Counted from the first letter of the stretch, positions 30,505-42,827 are shown. The stretch: 64,000 nt of DNA from Kalaharituber pfeilii (GCA_015179045.1 WHUZ01000098.1:1-64000); one strand, 5' to 3'. The notes: generated from the sequence alone by a model not told the origin. Made by a program: numbers and translations.

Positions 30505-31404
30505 ATGGAATACCATTTAACGCCGGAGGTCCAGTGGACAGCACTCTTACCCAACACTGTGGCATATCCAACTTCCATGAGCCCTTCGGTGGTAGCTCTA
30601 GGCCCCACCATGCAAGGAACAAGTCTGTTTCTGATAGCTTCTTCATCTGGAATCCAGCTTCTGGAGATTGTTTTAAGGTAATTATATATATCATTTTAAA
30701 ACCTTATGCTAAGAAAGAACATGTAGGGGGACCGTACCAGGAGGCCCTGAGACCCTTTTGAACATCCCTTTAAACAGACTGAACAACCAAGTGGGATTCC
30801 CAAGCATACCGTGTTATGCGCCAGACATGTGTGCTGCGAATGCAATCTACGGTTCCGTTTTGCACTCCAGCAACTATCTACAAAGGGTCAACCACCCGGC
30901 TGGGCTTTCGCTTGATGAGAGCCAAGCGCACGCTGATACATTTGGCATCATGGACCATGGAGATATGGGTATGCACTGGCATGAGGGTTGCCAAGGGGCC
31001 CAGCCCTTATCCAATGCTCCCCCGGAATCTCCTCAGCAACTTCAACCAATATCCTGGGACACCCCCAATGTTCCAAAGCACTTTGTTCCTGCACCAACGC
31101 AACCCGGATACAACATTACATTCGAACAACCTGTCATCTTCACGGCTCCACCCATTGTTGACAGGTGGAAGGTGCGCTCAACCCTATCATCTTCAGTTTT
31201 AATTGTTCTTTCTCTCTTATGTATTTAATCTCGCCGTAGTCCTTAGGGCTGTATGCGAGTAATATATTAAAAAAAAAAAAAAAAAAAAAGCCCCATCATC
31301 ATTTCTCCATGTATCCTGAATCAAGTCGACTGACAGTTGAACCAGACTCATCCCTGCACTTAGGGGCCCTGCGTCACAGTTTCATCAAATCATACCCGTA
31401 CTAG
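30505..31404 (+). pseudogene. Two-exon gene of unknown function (paralogue 2), disrupted near its 3' end
   Basis: Exon 1 is 30505-30677 (173 nt, same length as paralogue 1). The 49-bp intron is GTAATT...ATGTAG. Exon 2 starts at 30727. Shared segments: MEYHLTPEVQW, SPSVVALG, MQGTS, GIQLLEIVLR, NVPKHFVPAP, GYNITFEQPVIFTAPP, KVRST. A family A insertion at 31194-31290 truncates the frame at 31228. Beyond it the old frame is still visible (YPESSRLTVEPDSSLHLGAL) to a TAG at 31402. The ancestral frame was open until the insertion, so the loss is recent relative to the duplication. Confidence 0.6.
31194..31290 (+). mobile_element. Short family A insertion in paralogue 2
   Basis: UTR remnant, stem-loop (inner stem AGTCC/GGGCT) and poly(A). 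The flanks CCCTATCATC and CCCCATCATC are an imperfect duplication. The uninserted site is seen at about 16785 in copy 1. Confidence 0.85.
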
Positions 31405-31823
31405 AGCTTGGATGGCTCTAGTGTGTCTGTACGGTAAAGGTATTCAAAGTTGACGGACGCTTTTTCAGCTATATGGAGCAATCGTGGCTATCTAACAGAA
31501 TGAATTTCATTTGTGCTCAGACTATGAGTGGACCGAAAATAGTCTTGTCAAGGACGAAAATTGGGTTGAAGGAAATCATTCATTTTAGGAGTATATTGTG
31601 TCACCTTACGTGGTACTTTGTTTGGTGCGGTATGAGTGGAAATCAAGATTTTGCTAGGCTACAATTTTTCCGCTTTTTTCGCTCTTATTTTCTTTGTAGG
31701 TAGCAACTTCATAGCTTTCGCCAGAGCCTAGCGCAGGGTGCCAGTGACGATATAAAGAAAAGGCGTGTACATACTCACTTCTATTATCCCTGCCACCCAG
31801 TTCTCCTCAGAAACACCATATGG

Positions 31824-31826
<3 letters not shown>

Positions 31827-31864
<38 letters not shown>

Positions 31865-31950
31865 CATTAATCGCATGCCGCCCTGTGGGGTATGGCGATG
31901 TTTGAAGTACAGAAAGGTAAGACATATAGTGAAATAAGCGATATGAGAAA
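31827..31950 (-). mobile_element. Short family A insertion, 3' UTR only
   Basis: Poly(T), stem-loop complement (ATCGC/GCGAT) and UTR. Flanks ACCATATGGTCT and ACCGTATGGTTT (31815-31826, 31951-31962) are near-identical. Absent from copy 1. Confidence 0.85.
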
Positions 31951-32065
31951 ACCGTATGGTTTTGCATAGACAGGTCAGTTCACAAGTCGCCTCTAATACG
32001 TATGACTGCTAGCATCACATATCATACCGAACGGTAGTAATACCTGAATCCAAGTAAGACATGTT

Positions 32066-32343
32066 TTTTTTGTTTGTTTTTTTTATATCAGTACTCGCAT
32101 GCCGCCCTAAGGGGATTGGCAAGGTATTTAGTTACACAGGAAATAAAAGGAAATAAAATAACTAATTAACATGTAGATGCCCACAGCTCTCTCTGGTGAT
32201 GTAGGTGATGAAGAATGTAAGTTACAGGTGGGGCGCGCGGCGTGTGATGATGAGTGGGTGACAAGGTCAACAAGTCAACAAGTCCTATCTCCTCCGCCTG
32301 TCCGACTCGTACTTGCATACCCTCAACCATTTCCCTCAGTAAC
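32066..32343 (-). mobile_element. ORF1-type LINE derivative, 5'-truncated (TSD ACATGTT)
   Basis: 7-bp duplications at 32059-32065 and 32344-32350. The minus strand has a decayed ORF1 end (CKYESDRRRR-like), UTR, a degraded stem-loop and poly(A). Absent from copy 1. Confidence 0.75.
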
Positions 32344-32348
32344 ACATG

Positions 32349-32690
32349 TTAGAGTAGGTGTGGGAGGAGCGTGCATCGCCCGTTAAAATAGGGGCAACAA
32401 GAATGGGGGCGTAGGGCTTCTTGTGCTTGACATGCAGAGACAAATTCATTAAATCGCCGCTCGAAAAATTCCATAAATTCGAAATTAGTGGTAATTTGAA
32501 GCGCGTCCTCTCTGTTTACGTAGCCTGAGGAGGGGTGGCGTTGGGCCATTGGTGGCTGCTGATGCCTACATTTGGCCAGCGTATTCGTGTTGGCGTGCGA
32601 TTAAAACTCTTGGGACCTTATCTGTTGTTCAAAGCCTCGTCGAAAGGTTAGTGTGCAGGGGGATCACTTAAATACCGCTGGCCAAAAATT
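32349..32690 (-). other. Conserved block, possible 5' end of a minus-strand gene (copy 2)
   Basis: A 66-codon frame starts MAQRHPSSGYVNREDALQIT at 32549, with a GTATTTAA box about 120 bp upstream. Counterpart of 17550-17920. A LINE insertion directly downstream (32343) would cut it. No domain is recognised. Confidence 0.35.
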
Positions 32691-32990
32691 AGCAATCGGA
32701 ATTACGGGCCATTGTGAGCCGAGCCATGGCATGACCCGATGAGACACCAAAGAACCAGTATGATACATAACTTTCGCACTAATTGGATTTCTGTCCAATG
32801 ATATGCGGGATGATTTTGCACGATGCAGCTCAGCCGAATACTACAATAATAATATTATCCGAAGTAGTACTCTGCAACCAAGTGTTTGAGACCTTTTTCA
32901 TTTGCTAGAGTAAGCATTTATTCTTGCGCAGCGTTCATTTCTGCCACTGGCCCCTGGGCTGGCCTCTGGCAGTTGCGCGTTCCAGTTGTG

Positions 32991-34350
32991 TACATCGTTA
33001 CAGTACAGGCCCGGTACAAGCCTGGGTTGAAAAAAATGATTCCATATCCTATGCATAAAAGATTCTATTGCATGACCTATGAGACCTGGAGACTTTTAAA
33101 TTAATACTATCGGTTCCAGACTCATCTGGGCATTTTTCAACACGCTAGCATTATCCTAAGCTCCTCGGCATAAATACTCACTGGGGTAGCATAGAACACT
33201 CAGAAGCTTCCGCCAAGCCATGCACTTTCAGATTTCGCACTTCTGGATTGCCGATTGAATCAGTTAAGTGAATCACTAAAATCTACTTAGAATTTCGATG
33301 GAAGTCATGGTTCTGAAATGCGAGTAGGTTGCAAACGGGGTGAGTAATTCAAATAATTCCAAGTGTCTACCCTGCACTTGTATTTTCATGCCAGGGTGTC
33401 GCTTTTGCGCCACAGTCACAGTAACTACAGCAACGCAACGCAACGGCACTGCTTCCAAAATGAGTTCGCAAAATCCCCCTTGTACTAGCCAATAAAATAT
33501 GTATTCGGACAGGGGTACTAATGCACCTTATGCGCTATGTCCGAATACATATTTTACTAGCAAGTATCACACAACCCGGTAATACCCTTGCTATATTTTA
33601 TCTACAAACGAGAGGCTGCAATTCAGGCCCGCTCTACAAAGCTAACCAGACTACTACAAAGCGTGCTAGTTAGCTTGCCTAGTTGGTTATAGTTGAATGC
33701 ATAAGTTATCGTCAGCTGACAAGATCCTTACCTAATGCAATTTGTCTTTGTGACTCAGCCGCTCAACCAAAAATGCTTCCATCCGAATTCTGAGAAAGGG
33801 TAGGAATCTCTGAATTTATTTATGCACTCTCTCATTTGCTACTTAATTGATTTTCTGGGGATTTTATTGAACTGTACTCGCGTACTAAAAGCTGGTTGGG
33901 GGGGGTTCGCTCAGCTCCATTTCTCACATACAATACGAAGGGATACATGACTAAACCTTGTCTTTTTTATCACATAACTCCACTCATGGCTATTCTCTAC
34001 CGCAGGATGCTGGACTGGAGTCCTTAAAACTCAGAGACAGGAAACAAATACATGAAAAAAGGTAACCATATGTCCCTTTCGTCCCTCTCTCCCGTGTACC
34101 CTCTTAGAGTGGCGAAGAAGATTCCTCACTCATCTACTGGATCCCCTGACCTCTGTCTCCCTGACCCTTTCTTCATGTCCCCATCCTGACGTTCCTCTAC
34201 CCTTCTAGGCATAAGAATATTAGAGACCAATTTCAAAGGTGCGGGTCTTGATAATACAATGTAGCGTTCGCACTCGGTGTGAGTTCTGAATCGGTTTTTC
34301 TGAGTGAGTGTGGTTTCGGGTCGGTTTGTCACGCCGTAAAACGTACCCGA
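32991..34350. other. Unassigned DNA with a tiny palindromic element
   Basis: No supported gene. Contains a perfect 19-bp inverted repeat (TAAAATATGTATTCGGACA at 33493-33511, complement at 33538-33556) flanked by CTAGCCAA and CTAGCAAG, possibly a 64-bp MITE. Confidence 0.45.
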
Positions 34351-34513
34351 CTCGGCTGCCGAGTGAGCCGGTATGAGTTGTATGTATGGCGTGACTGAGT
34401 CGGTGTGATAATGTACAACTACTACTCGGCTGCCGAGTGAGCCGGGTCGGGTTGTATGTACGGCGTGACTGAGTTGGTGTGATAATGTACAACTACTACT
34501 CAGTTCCAGAGTG
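34351..34513. repeat. Tandem repeat, 74 bp x 2.2
   Basis: CTCGGCTGCCGAGTGAGCCG starts units at 34351 and 34425; a third, diverged unit starts at 34499. Each unit contains ACGGCGTGACTGAG and GATAATGTACAACTAC. Confidence 0.9.
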
Positions 34514-34639
34514 AGTTTATAGTAGGGTCGGAGGAATTTTGTTAAAGGCTTACACCGACTCAGCTCACACCGATGCGAACACTACCTGAGTGCTATGTAT
34601 CCTTCGGTGTCAAGTGTACACCTCTATCCTCTTGATGTC

Positions 34640-34780
34640 ACCCCCGACCCCAGGGCGCATCACCCCCCTAGGCGCGTCACCCCCTAGGCGCGTCACTTCC
34701 CTAGGTGTGCCATGCCCCTAGCAGTTGTATAGACCCCCGAGCGAAGCGAGTGGGGTCTCTCAGGGAGCGTGTGTGCAAGC
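34640..34780. repeat. Short tandem repeat CACCCCCTAGGCGCGT (about 4 copies) and hairpin
   Basis: Near-repeats at about 34655-34720, then AGACCCCC...GGGGTCT (34731-34757), which can form a hairpin. Confidence 0.7.
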
Positions 34781-35120
34781 GGATGTTCAAAACTCACTCT
34801 GAAAGATCCTCGCGGTCGTGAGTGTACTCCGTGACAGCACCAGAGCCCCTAACCCTGGTCGCAAGCTCTGCCTCAGCTCCCGCCGCACGCTCTGCCCCCA
34901 TTGCGAGCGTAGCGAGCGGGCATTCTCTAGTACTGTAGCTACTAGTAGGGGTTGTCGACGAACAACTGGGAATGGCTACCAGAAGGTGCCAGCGAAAATA
35001 CGCCAGCCAAACTAGGCAGGTGTCGTGAGGCACCCCTTTTACCCTTGTGAAATTTATTAGTACGTACTATGAATTACCACAAATATGCCTCTACACAACA
35101 AGACTCACGTGTATCAACTA

Positions 35121-37968
35121 GTGGTTGTCACTGAATAATTGAGAATGGTTACCAGAGAAAACACGCCAACCAAACTAGGCAGGAACCGTGAGGTACACCT
35201 TTTAACCCTGCGAAATTTATTAGTTAGTAAAATGAATTACCACGACTAAACGCCCTACACATCCACGCATGTAACAAGCTATCATGATGCTCATGGTTCT
35301 TGATTCAGATGCAGACTCCAACTCAGATTTGGAGGAAATGGCCAAAGATACACTTCTTATGTCAATACAATGTTCTAGGGTGAATTGACACATAAAGAAG
35401 ACATAAATATGAATAGGATATGTTTGCATTGTTTGTGGTTGTAGATGCATGCTGAAGGTTGATGCGAATCGAGATGTGTACGCGGATGCTGCATATGGTG
35501 CGAAATGTTGTGGGTGTATGCAGCAAAGTAGGTTACTAACTGAGCTCTACTTACCAGAACAGCCATTTACTATACCAAACCGGACAACGATCGACCATTG
35601 CATAACGATCGACATTCCTTGGCCAATTTTCAAACGCATTCCCCACCCCGTTTTGACTTTCTATACCTGTCAACCACCTAATTAACTACCCGCGATGCCT
35701 CCCAAATCGAAAAAAGAGCTAAAGCTTCATGACAGTCAGCTAGCACGTGCTATAGACTATGCTTATAAGCATCCAGATGTGTCAAAAGCGAAAATAGCTA
35801 AAGCATTTGGTGTTAATCCTACAACATTACGCCGACGATGCCATGGAGTACAGAAAAGCCGCGCCAAAGGCCGACAGGACTATCAGCTACTTACTACAGC
35901 AGAGGAAGATGCAATTGTTGACTGGTGTAAAAAAATGTCAGATATGGGCTTCCCGGTCACGGTACTTATGCTTCGGTCGATGGCATATATTCTACTGCGT
36001 GAGAGAGCTTCGGGAAAGAAGAAGGTTGATCCTCCCGGTATAAACTGGCACAACCGTTTCCTCTCAAGACACCCGGATATCAAGCTTAAGTACGTCCAAT
36101 ACCTAGAGAAGATACGTGCGAAAGCTACAGCGGACATAGAGGAACAGCGTTTATGGTACATCAAGCTACGTAGTCTTCTCCGGCAATACCATATACTACC
36201 TGAAAATCTGTGGAATTGCGATGAAAAGGGAGTCATTATTGGCCTAGCAGTAGGTAGGCAAAAAGCTATCGTTAGGGCATCTACAAAACATAAGATAGCT
36301 ATCACAGATGGTAGCAGAGAATTCTGCACAGTCCTCGAGAGTGTCTCTTCCTTAGGTCACGTGATACCACCATTTATTGTATGGAAGAATAAGGTGCATT
36401 GTGCTGGTTTCTACGGTACAGGTGGTGTACATGATACACCAGCATCTTTTAGCCGATCACCCAGTGGCTATATGGATGATGAACTTGGACTAGACTTCAT
36501 GAAAAAGCATTTCGAACCGCATACCCGACCCGCTACCCCCCCACCACCAAGCCAATATATCGCCTGCTTATTGTCGATGGGCACTCATCACATGTCAGCT
36601 GGTCTATCGTGGAGTATGCCCTAGACCATAATATCATCATGTTCTGCCTGCCTTCGCACTCTACACACATTATGCAGCCTCTCGACGTAGGGTGTTTCTC
36701 ACCGCTGACACGAGCATACCGGACTGGGCTTCAAGACTTCATATACAACCACCCTGATCAACCATTTGGAAAGGTGGAATTCTGGGAGGTCCTATGCACT
36801 GCTAGACATGCTGCACTCACCAAATCCAATATCACTAGTGCATTCAAAGCTACTGGCATATGGCCACTACGGCCGGAGGAGGTTATTGGGCGGACTGAGG
36901 CAAAATTACTCCAATTACCTGAACTAGAGCCTACCAATACCCCTATGAAGGTAGCTACCCTCCGCACCGAGCTATCACAACTGGACTTGACGCCAAATAC
37001 CCGTGCGGTGGTGTACAATTATCGTGATTACCTTGAGCGCAAGCTTGTACAGCATCGTATAGTTGAACCAAATGCCGAGACGCTCAAACAGCTGCGTAAT
37101 GGTAAGACTGTGAAGCCGCGTTCAACTAAGCAAATTCAGGGCCCCCGCACTCTCGACCGCGCCTATATTGAACGTGAGAAAGCTCGTATTGCACGCAAGG
37201 AGGTTGAAGATGCCGAAAAGGCTGCCAAAGCAGAAGAGCGAAAAGCTGCCAAAGCGCAGAAGGCTGCAGAGCAGCAGGCAAATCCTAGAACTGCAGAGAA
37301 TTCACGGGCAGGTACAGGGCAAGGGCCTAAACGTGGTGGCGGGCGTATACGTATATCAAGGGCAGCACGGCAGAGGAAATTTAATGCCGAGGGGGCTGAT
37401 TTGCAGCGAATTGAACGTGCCATGTCATTTCTGTCATTATACGGTACGTACCATATCCCAATACGTTAGCCTATGGCTTCAACTGACCATGGAATTCAGA
37501 AAGGCAATTGGGAGTATGAATTAGCAATATAGGCATATCACTGGAGTCCTCTGGTAGTGGGTATAGTGGTGGAGGCTATTGGGGGGGGTCTAACTATATG
37601 GTATGGAGATTATGTTGACTGTGGAGCATTGAATTTTTGTTTCTGTATGATGTAGTCATCACCATTAGCTTTAGCGTGCTGTATTTACCTATAGTCGAAG
37701 TCATGATGTGCTGGAATAATGGGTTGCCGGACTGGCCGTTTTTGTTCAATATCCGTAGGTATCTCTGGGCGCCGAGCGTTATGCAATGGTCGATCGTTGT
37801 CCGGTTGGGTATAGTACCAGTCGATTTTGACTGGTAAATGAACTTATGCTGCGCCACCATCCAATGGGCCAATGAACGAAGGGGCCAAGGCACTAAAAAC
37901 GCCTCAGTCAAGGATAGTAAAGTATAGTAAAGTGTGGTAACCATTCTCAATTATTCAGTGACAACCAC
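35121..37968 (+). mobile_element. Fot1/pogo DNA transposon, near-complete (TSD TA)
   Basis: Perfect or near-perfect terminal repeats of about 34 bp (GTGGTTGTCACTGAATAATT at 35121, complement ending 37968), flanked by TA at 35119-35120 and 37969-37970. 2848 bp. Contains a transposase gene with a single frameshift. Confidence 0.93.
35695..37469 (+). pseudogene. Fot1/pogo-family transposase (DD35D), one frameshift
   Basis: Start MPPKSKKELKLHDSQLARAI at 35695. Domains: a psq-type helix-turn-helix (about residues 15-55, AKIAKAFGVNPTTLRRR), a CENP-B/Tc5-type DNA-binding domain (about 65-140, EEDAIVDWCKK ... NRFLSRHP), then the DDE_1 catalytic domain with NCDEKGV (first Asp, about residue 176), DGHSSHVSW (second) and MQPLDVGCFSPLT (third). 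There are 35 residues between the last two Asp. The frame slips in a C7 run at about 36535-36541, so 35695-36624 and 36609-37469 are in different frames. The C-terminus is Lys/Ala-rich. All catalytic residues survive. Confidence 0.9.
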
Positions 37969-38393
37969 TACTTTACCATGCCCTGTCTAAGTCGAAGAGC
38001 TGTAATACAACAAGAGCTCAGAAGTGAAGCAATGTAAAAACTATCATGATACTTATGATTTTTTATTGATGCATGATGAACCTATAAAGAGGGTATGTAT
38101 GCATTATTTGTGTTTGTAGATGCATCTCAATGTTGACGTGATCGGGATGTGAATACACGAGTGATGCATATGGTACGAAATAATGTGGGTGTATGCAGCA
38201 AAGTAGGCTACTAACTGAGCACTACTTACCAGAAGAGCCCACTACCAGTCAAATTTGACTGGTAACAGGCGTTACGTTGGTACCGGAGACTACCAGCCAA
38301 CAGACCAATGAACGAAGGGGCCAAGGCACTAAAAGCGCCTCAGTTAAGTGGTACTTTCTGGTAGCCATTCCCAGTTGTTCGTCGACAACCCTA

Positions 38394-38563
38394 GTACTAA
38401 GCTGCCAGCACCATACTCCAGCGGACAGGTTTATGGCATTTAAGCTGACTAACCAAAAAGATGTACCCGACGCTGCTCGAGGGTTGCATTTACCATCTAC
38501 TTGTATGTCTGTGCTAGTAATTGGTGCCAATCCTGTGGTACCACGTCATGGTGAAAATCACTA
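38394..38563. other. Short unassigned spacer
   Basis: Between two DNA-transposon clusters; nothing recognised. Confidence 0.4.
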
Positions 38564-39637
38564 CTGTCGCTTACCTATTAGTGACCGAGCACCTATTAGT
38601 GACGGATCTCTTGGCACCCCTCTTCGTACAACTTCCACATGCAATATCTTCAGCGTCAGGCATGCTAGCAACATGAGGTAAATTGCAAAATATACAGCAG
38701 GCATGCCTGAACATTTGGAGGATATTTGATGGCCATACTATATATACACCTTTTGTAATTCAATGATATGCAGAGAAAGTATAGCATTCTACCCCCCCCT
38801 TGCATAGCAAAGAATAGCATATACTAACTACTATATGACTATCCTCAACTATAGCTCTTCATACTCTCAAGTGACTATAGAAGAAGGGTAGCTCACCTAA
38901 ATGATGGTAGGATAAGTCGCTGTAGATTTCTGTAGCCTCAAAAGCAGTTACCAAAATATCCGAAAGTGCAGGAAGTGCTAAAGCTGTCAGTATGTCCTAC
39001 TGCACACATAATATACTCCACTGCAATCAATATACCACTCTAAAAGCAGCATTTCTATGCTCTTGATATAATCAATAGTGTTTTATATAACTAAAGTAGT
39101 ATATATATGATAAACCAATTCTTTAATTACTATATTCTATCAGCAAGCACAAATTTATACCAATTGCTGCTACTTCAATATCAGAGTACCATTACTCTCT
39201 ATAGACCTTGTCCTGAGTGCTCTACATATGCTAGTCCTCTGCGTAGCTCATATAGCACTCATTTATATGACTGCGATGCCAGCGCCGGCACTGTTACCAG
39301 CACCATCGCTAGTGCTGTCAGCTCATATATCATCTGCATATGTGCATCTACTGACTGCCCACCGTATAGTTGTGGTGAACCTATAACAAGACACTAGCTA
39401 CTCTGACAGAAGTTCTTGCAGCTAATTATACCTATGAGGTTATTATAGGATAGTATATATCTAGACACAATTCTGCTTATTATATTACTATAAAAAATAC
39501 TAAATTTTTGTTTGTATTACTCCCTATATTATTTTATATAGATGTACATGGCAGTAATACTATTATTCTTACCTCCTCTATCAACTATGGTATATGCTAT
39601 CAATGTTGATATAGTAAGAAGTTTATTTCATCAACTA

Positions 39638-42058
39638 ACGTGCCCGAAGTAGTAACGATCTGCCCCCCTGTAACGATCCATTCTCTTGGCACTCCTCGTC
39701 ATACATTCCTCGCTCTACTACGTACTTTGGATATATTGCAATTATAGAAATTGCTTAACATTATACTAATTTGACACCGCTGAATAAGAATTTGCTATCA
39801 TAATGAGGAAAAAATCAAAATTCCATTATTTAAAACCAAATTCATCATTATTCACCTAATTTGAGCCCTCCCTGTATATAGCATAGCTCAATATTCTCGA
39901 AATCAGAAAAATAATATAGAAAACTAGTAATTCTCATCCATCTAGGGCTGGCCTTTTTATTAAAAGTCAACAATTGCATATACAGATCATGTGGGATGCA
40001 GTGCACCTTCAATTGTATGGAAGTAGTTTATGTTTCTGAGCTAATCTCTATACCTTGATCTGACCTTCAGTGTTCCTAGACTCCTCAAGTGATTCAGGAA
40101 TACCGGGACTTGAAGTAGTAGTAGTTGAAGAACTAGGGGTGGTAATAGTAACTCCTTCTGAGGTGCCAGGTATGACAGAAGAGACCTGTGGCTCAAATCT
40201 GCTGCTGAAACCTTCTTCTACCCACCCCCCCTTCTAGTATTCAGACCCTCCTATCTCATGAACTAAAGATCTTTCCCAGCCCCAGCCTTGTATGTGAGTT
40301 CCTCCATAGTGTCTTTTTGTAGCTTGTTCAGCTGCAGCCATCTCTCTCTGTTTTCGTTCCTCTTTTGCCTTACTTTCTCGCTCCATCGCTGCTAATATAA
40401 CGGGGGTGCTTCGTCACGGCCGATTATGTGAATAAAAAACTTAGAATATATTCTTATACAGAAATAACTTTAAGCGGGAGTGTTACAGCTTTCACTGATA
40501 ATGGTTCTTCTGTCGGGGCGGGCCATCCAGCTCAAGTTAAATACTCTTGCTGGATCCCATCCTAAGTGCCCTTTCTGACAGTGGCTTTCTACGGAGGCTG
40601 AGGCCTTGTTCCAATCTACTGGATACACGGTCCGGTCCGTTACCTATCAGGTTTCAGACTTATCAGCTCCTCCTAGCACTAAACCTAGCCTAGTTATCGC
40701 TTCTAGAGATAACGGAGTAGCATTTCTAATTAGGGCCCTGTGGCGGCTTACTCTGCCAAGCCGTAGGTGACTGACAGCGTCCTGTCCTGATCAACCCTAG
40801 GCTTCCTGCTTAGTGCTTACTATTATTTCCTAATGGTGTTACACTACTAACGGAGCGACCGTTCTAGTAATGACTACCTCATTAGGAGATCATAGACTCT
40901 CTATCGACTATGTCAACCTCCGTGACAGCTAACTACTTTGCATGTCAGCGGCTTCTTTCTTATCCTAAACTATTTTCACACCTTCTGGAGTTTCTCTTCC
41001 TCCTTTCTGACCTTCGCTGGTGCTCTCTGTTTTCCTTTTTGACATCTCCTACTATTTTTTTCCTTCTATTTCCAGTATTGCTTTAACTTCAGCTCGAGGC
41101 GGCATAGGAGGAAGTGAGTGAATATAACGTCTTGGGCGTCTTGGGCGCAGAGAACCGCATCCTACTAGATGTGAAAAAACACTTGACTAGTAACGTTTAC
41201 TAGTCCTCTGCATAGCTCATTTAACACTACGCACCTGCATCCTATATATTTGCTGTCGTATTTCGCATACGTCGCATATATGCTCTATTGGCTACCGGAG
41301 GTAACCCATAACAGAGGGAAAGCAAGGTAAAAGAAGAACGAAAATAGAGAAAGATGACTGCAGCTGAGCAAGCTACAAAAAGACACCATGGAGGAACTCA
41401 CATACAAGGCTGGGGCTGGGAGAGATCTTTAGTTCATGAGATAGGAGGGTCTGAATACTAGAAGGGGGGGTGGGTAGAAGAAGGTTTCAACAGCAGATTT
41501 GAGCCACAGGTCTCTTCTGTCATACCTGGCACCTCAGAAGGAGTTACTATTACCACCCCTAGTGCTTCAACTACTACTACTTCAAGTCCCGGTATTCCTG
41601 AATCACTTGAGGAGTCTAGAAACACTGAAGGTCAGATCAAGGTATAGAGATTAGCTCAGAAACATAAACTACTTCCATACAATTGAAGGTGCACTGCATC
41701 CCACATGATCTATATATGCAATTGTTGACTTTTAATAAACAGACCAGCCCTAGATAGATGAGAATTACTACTTTTCTATATTATTTTTCTGATTTCGAGA
41801 ATATTGAGCTATGCTATATACAGGGAGGGCTCAAATTAGGTGAATAATGATAAATTTAGTTGTAAATATTGGAATTTTGATTTTTTCCTCATTATGATAG
41901 CAAATTCTTATTCAGCGATGTCAAATTAGTATAATGTTAAGCAATTTCTATAGTTGCAATATATTCAAATAGAAGTAGTAGAGTGAGGAATGCATGACGA
42001 GGAGTGCCCAGAGAGTGGATCGTTACAGGGGGGCAGATCGTTACCACATCGGGCACGC
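39638..42058. mobile_element. Foldback-type element with about 740-bp inverted arms (TSD TA)
   Basis: Arms 39638-40390 and about 41320-42058 are reverse complements with scattered differences, TA at 39636-39637 and 42059-42060, ends ACGTGCCCGAAG and CTTCGGGCACG-like. Each arm encodes, facing outward from the centre, the same Lys/Glu-rich tail ending GTHIQGWGWERSLVHEIGG then SEY and stop, as if two transposon ends were joined tail to tail. It lies within 38564-42825. Confidence 0.8.
40391..41320. other. Unique centre of the foldback element
   Basis: About 930 bp without an open frame over 60 codons. GC content is higher than the arms. No similarity I recognise. Confidence 0.45.
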
Positions 42059-42827
42059 TAATTCTGTCAGTTAGGTATATGCTATTATAGCCATCAGGAT
42101 ACTTCTATACCAACTAATTCTGCAGCTATATACTATCGTTGATATAGATACCTATCAGGTCTACCAATCCTATTATTCTACTAGAGGCTGTCGCACTCAT
42201 AAGAGTATTTCTTCTAACAATTAATACTATTAGTTGTAAAATATACTATACTATTTTTGAGGATGTTTTCCTAGTAGCCAACACTCCCAATTATATTACA
42301 TACTATTGTAAATATAAGAGCAGTCTTATAACTATTAATTCTGTTATTTTTAGTATATGTAGTTGCTTGTTGCAAGTAAGGGAAGAGCATATTGGAAGTT
42401 TTGGTACTTCCGGCATTTTTGGCCATTTCAGTGACTGCTTTGAGGCTACCGAAATTCAGCGCAGCCTTATCCTATCACTATTTAAGTTAGCTATCTTCTT
42501 CTATAGCCACTTGAGAGTGTGAAGAGCTATAGTTGAGGTTGAGGAGAGTCATATAATATTTAGTGTATACTATCCTTTGCTATGCAAGGGGGGGGTAGAA
42601 TGCTATATACTTTCCCTGCATATCATTGAATTACAAAAGGTGTATATATAGCATGGCCATCAAATAACCTCCAAATATTCAGGTGCACCTGCTGTATGTT
42701 CTGCAATTTACCTCATGTTGCTAGCATGCCTCAAGCCGAAGATATTGCATGTAGAAGTTGTACGAGGAGGAGTGCCAAGATATCGGTCACTAATAGGTGC
42801 TCGGTCACTAATAGGTAAGCGACAGTA

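Larger units (their letters stand above)
29510..32990. repeat. Segmental duplication, copy 2
   Basis: Collinear with 13251-18175 after removal of retroposons. It lacks the insertions at 13721, 13911 and 14270, and has its own at 31194, 31827 and 32066. Confidence 0.85.
34948..38391. mobile_element. Non-autonomous Fot1/pogo-type element, split by a related autonomous copy
   Basis: Terminal repeats GGGTTGTCGACGAACAACTG (34949) and its complement ending at 38391, with TA on both sides. Without the inner element it is about 590 bp (34948-35120 plus 37971-38391) and has no transposase. Its subterminal DNA (for example GGGTGTATGCAGCAAAGTAG near 38188) matches the inner element's subterminal region near 35512. 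Confidence 0.85.
38564..42825. mobile_element. Long inverted-repe­at DNA element (TSD TA), split by a second one
   Basis: Ends CTGTCGCTTACCTATTAGTG and its complement, with TA at 38562-38563 and 42826-42827. The arms stay similar for about 420 bp (38564-38990 against 42395-42825), with an internal repeat of ACCTATTAGTGAC. Minus the inner element it is about 1.84 kb with no intact transposase. The TA target suggests the Tc1/mariner-pogo group. Confidence 0.8.

Noticed and set aside
35883..36329. 148-codon minus-strand frame inside the pogo transposase
   Set aside because: It is antisense to a well-supported catalytic domain.
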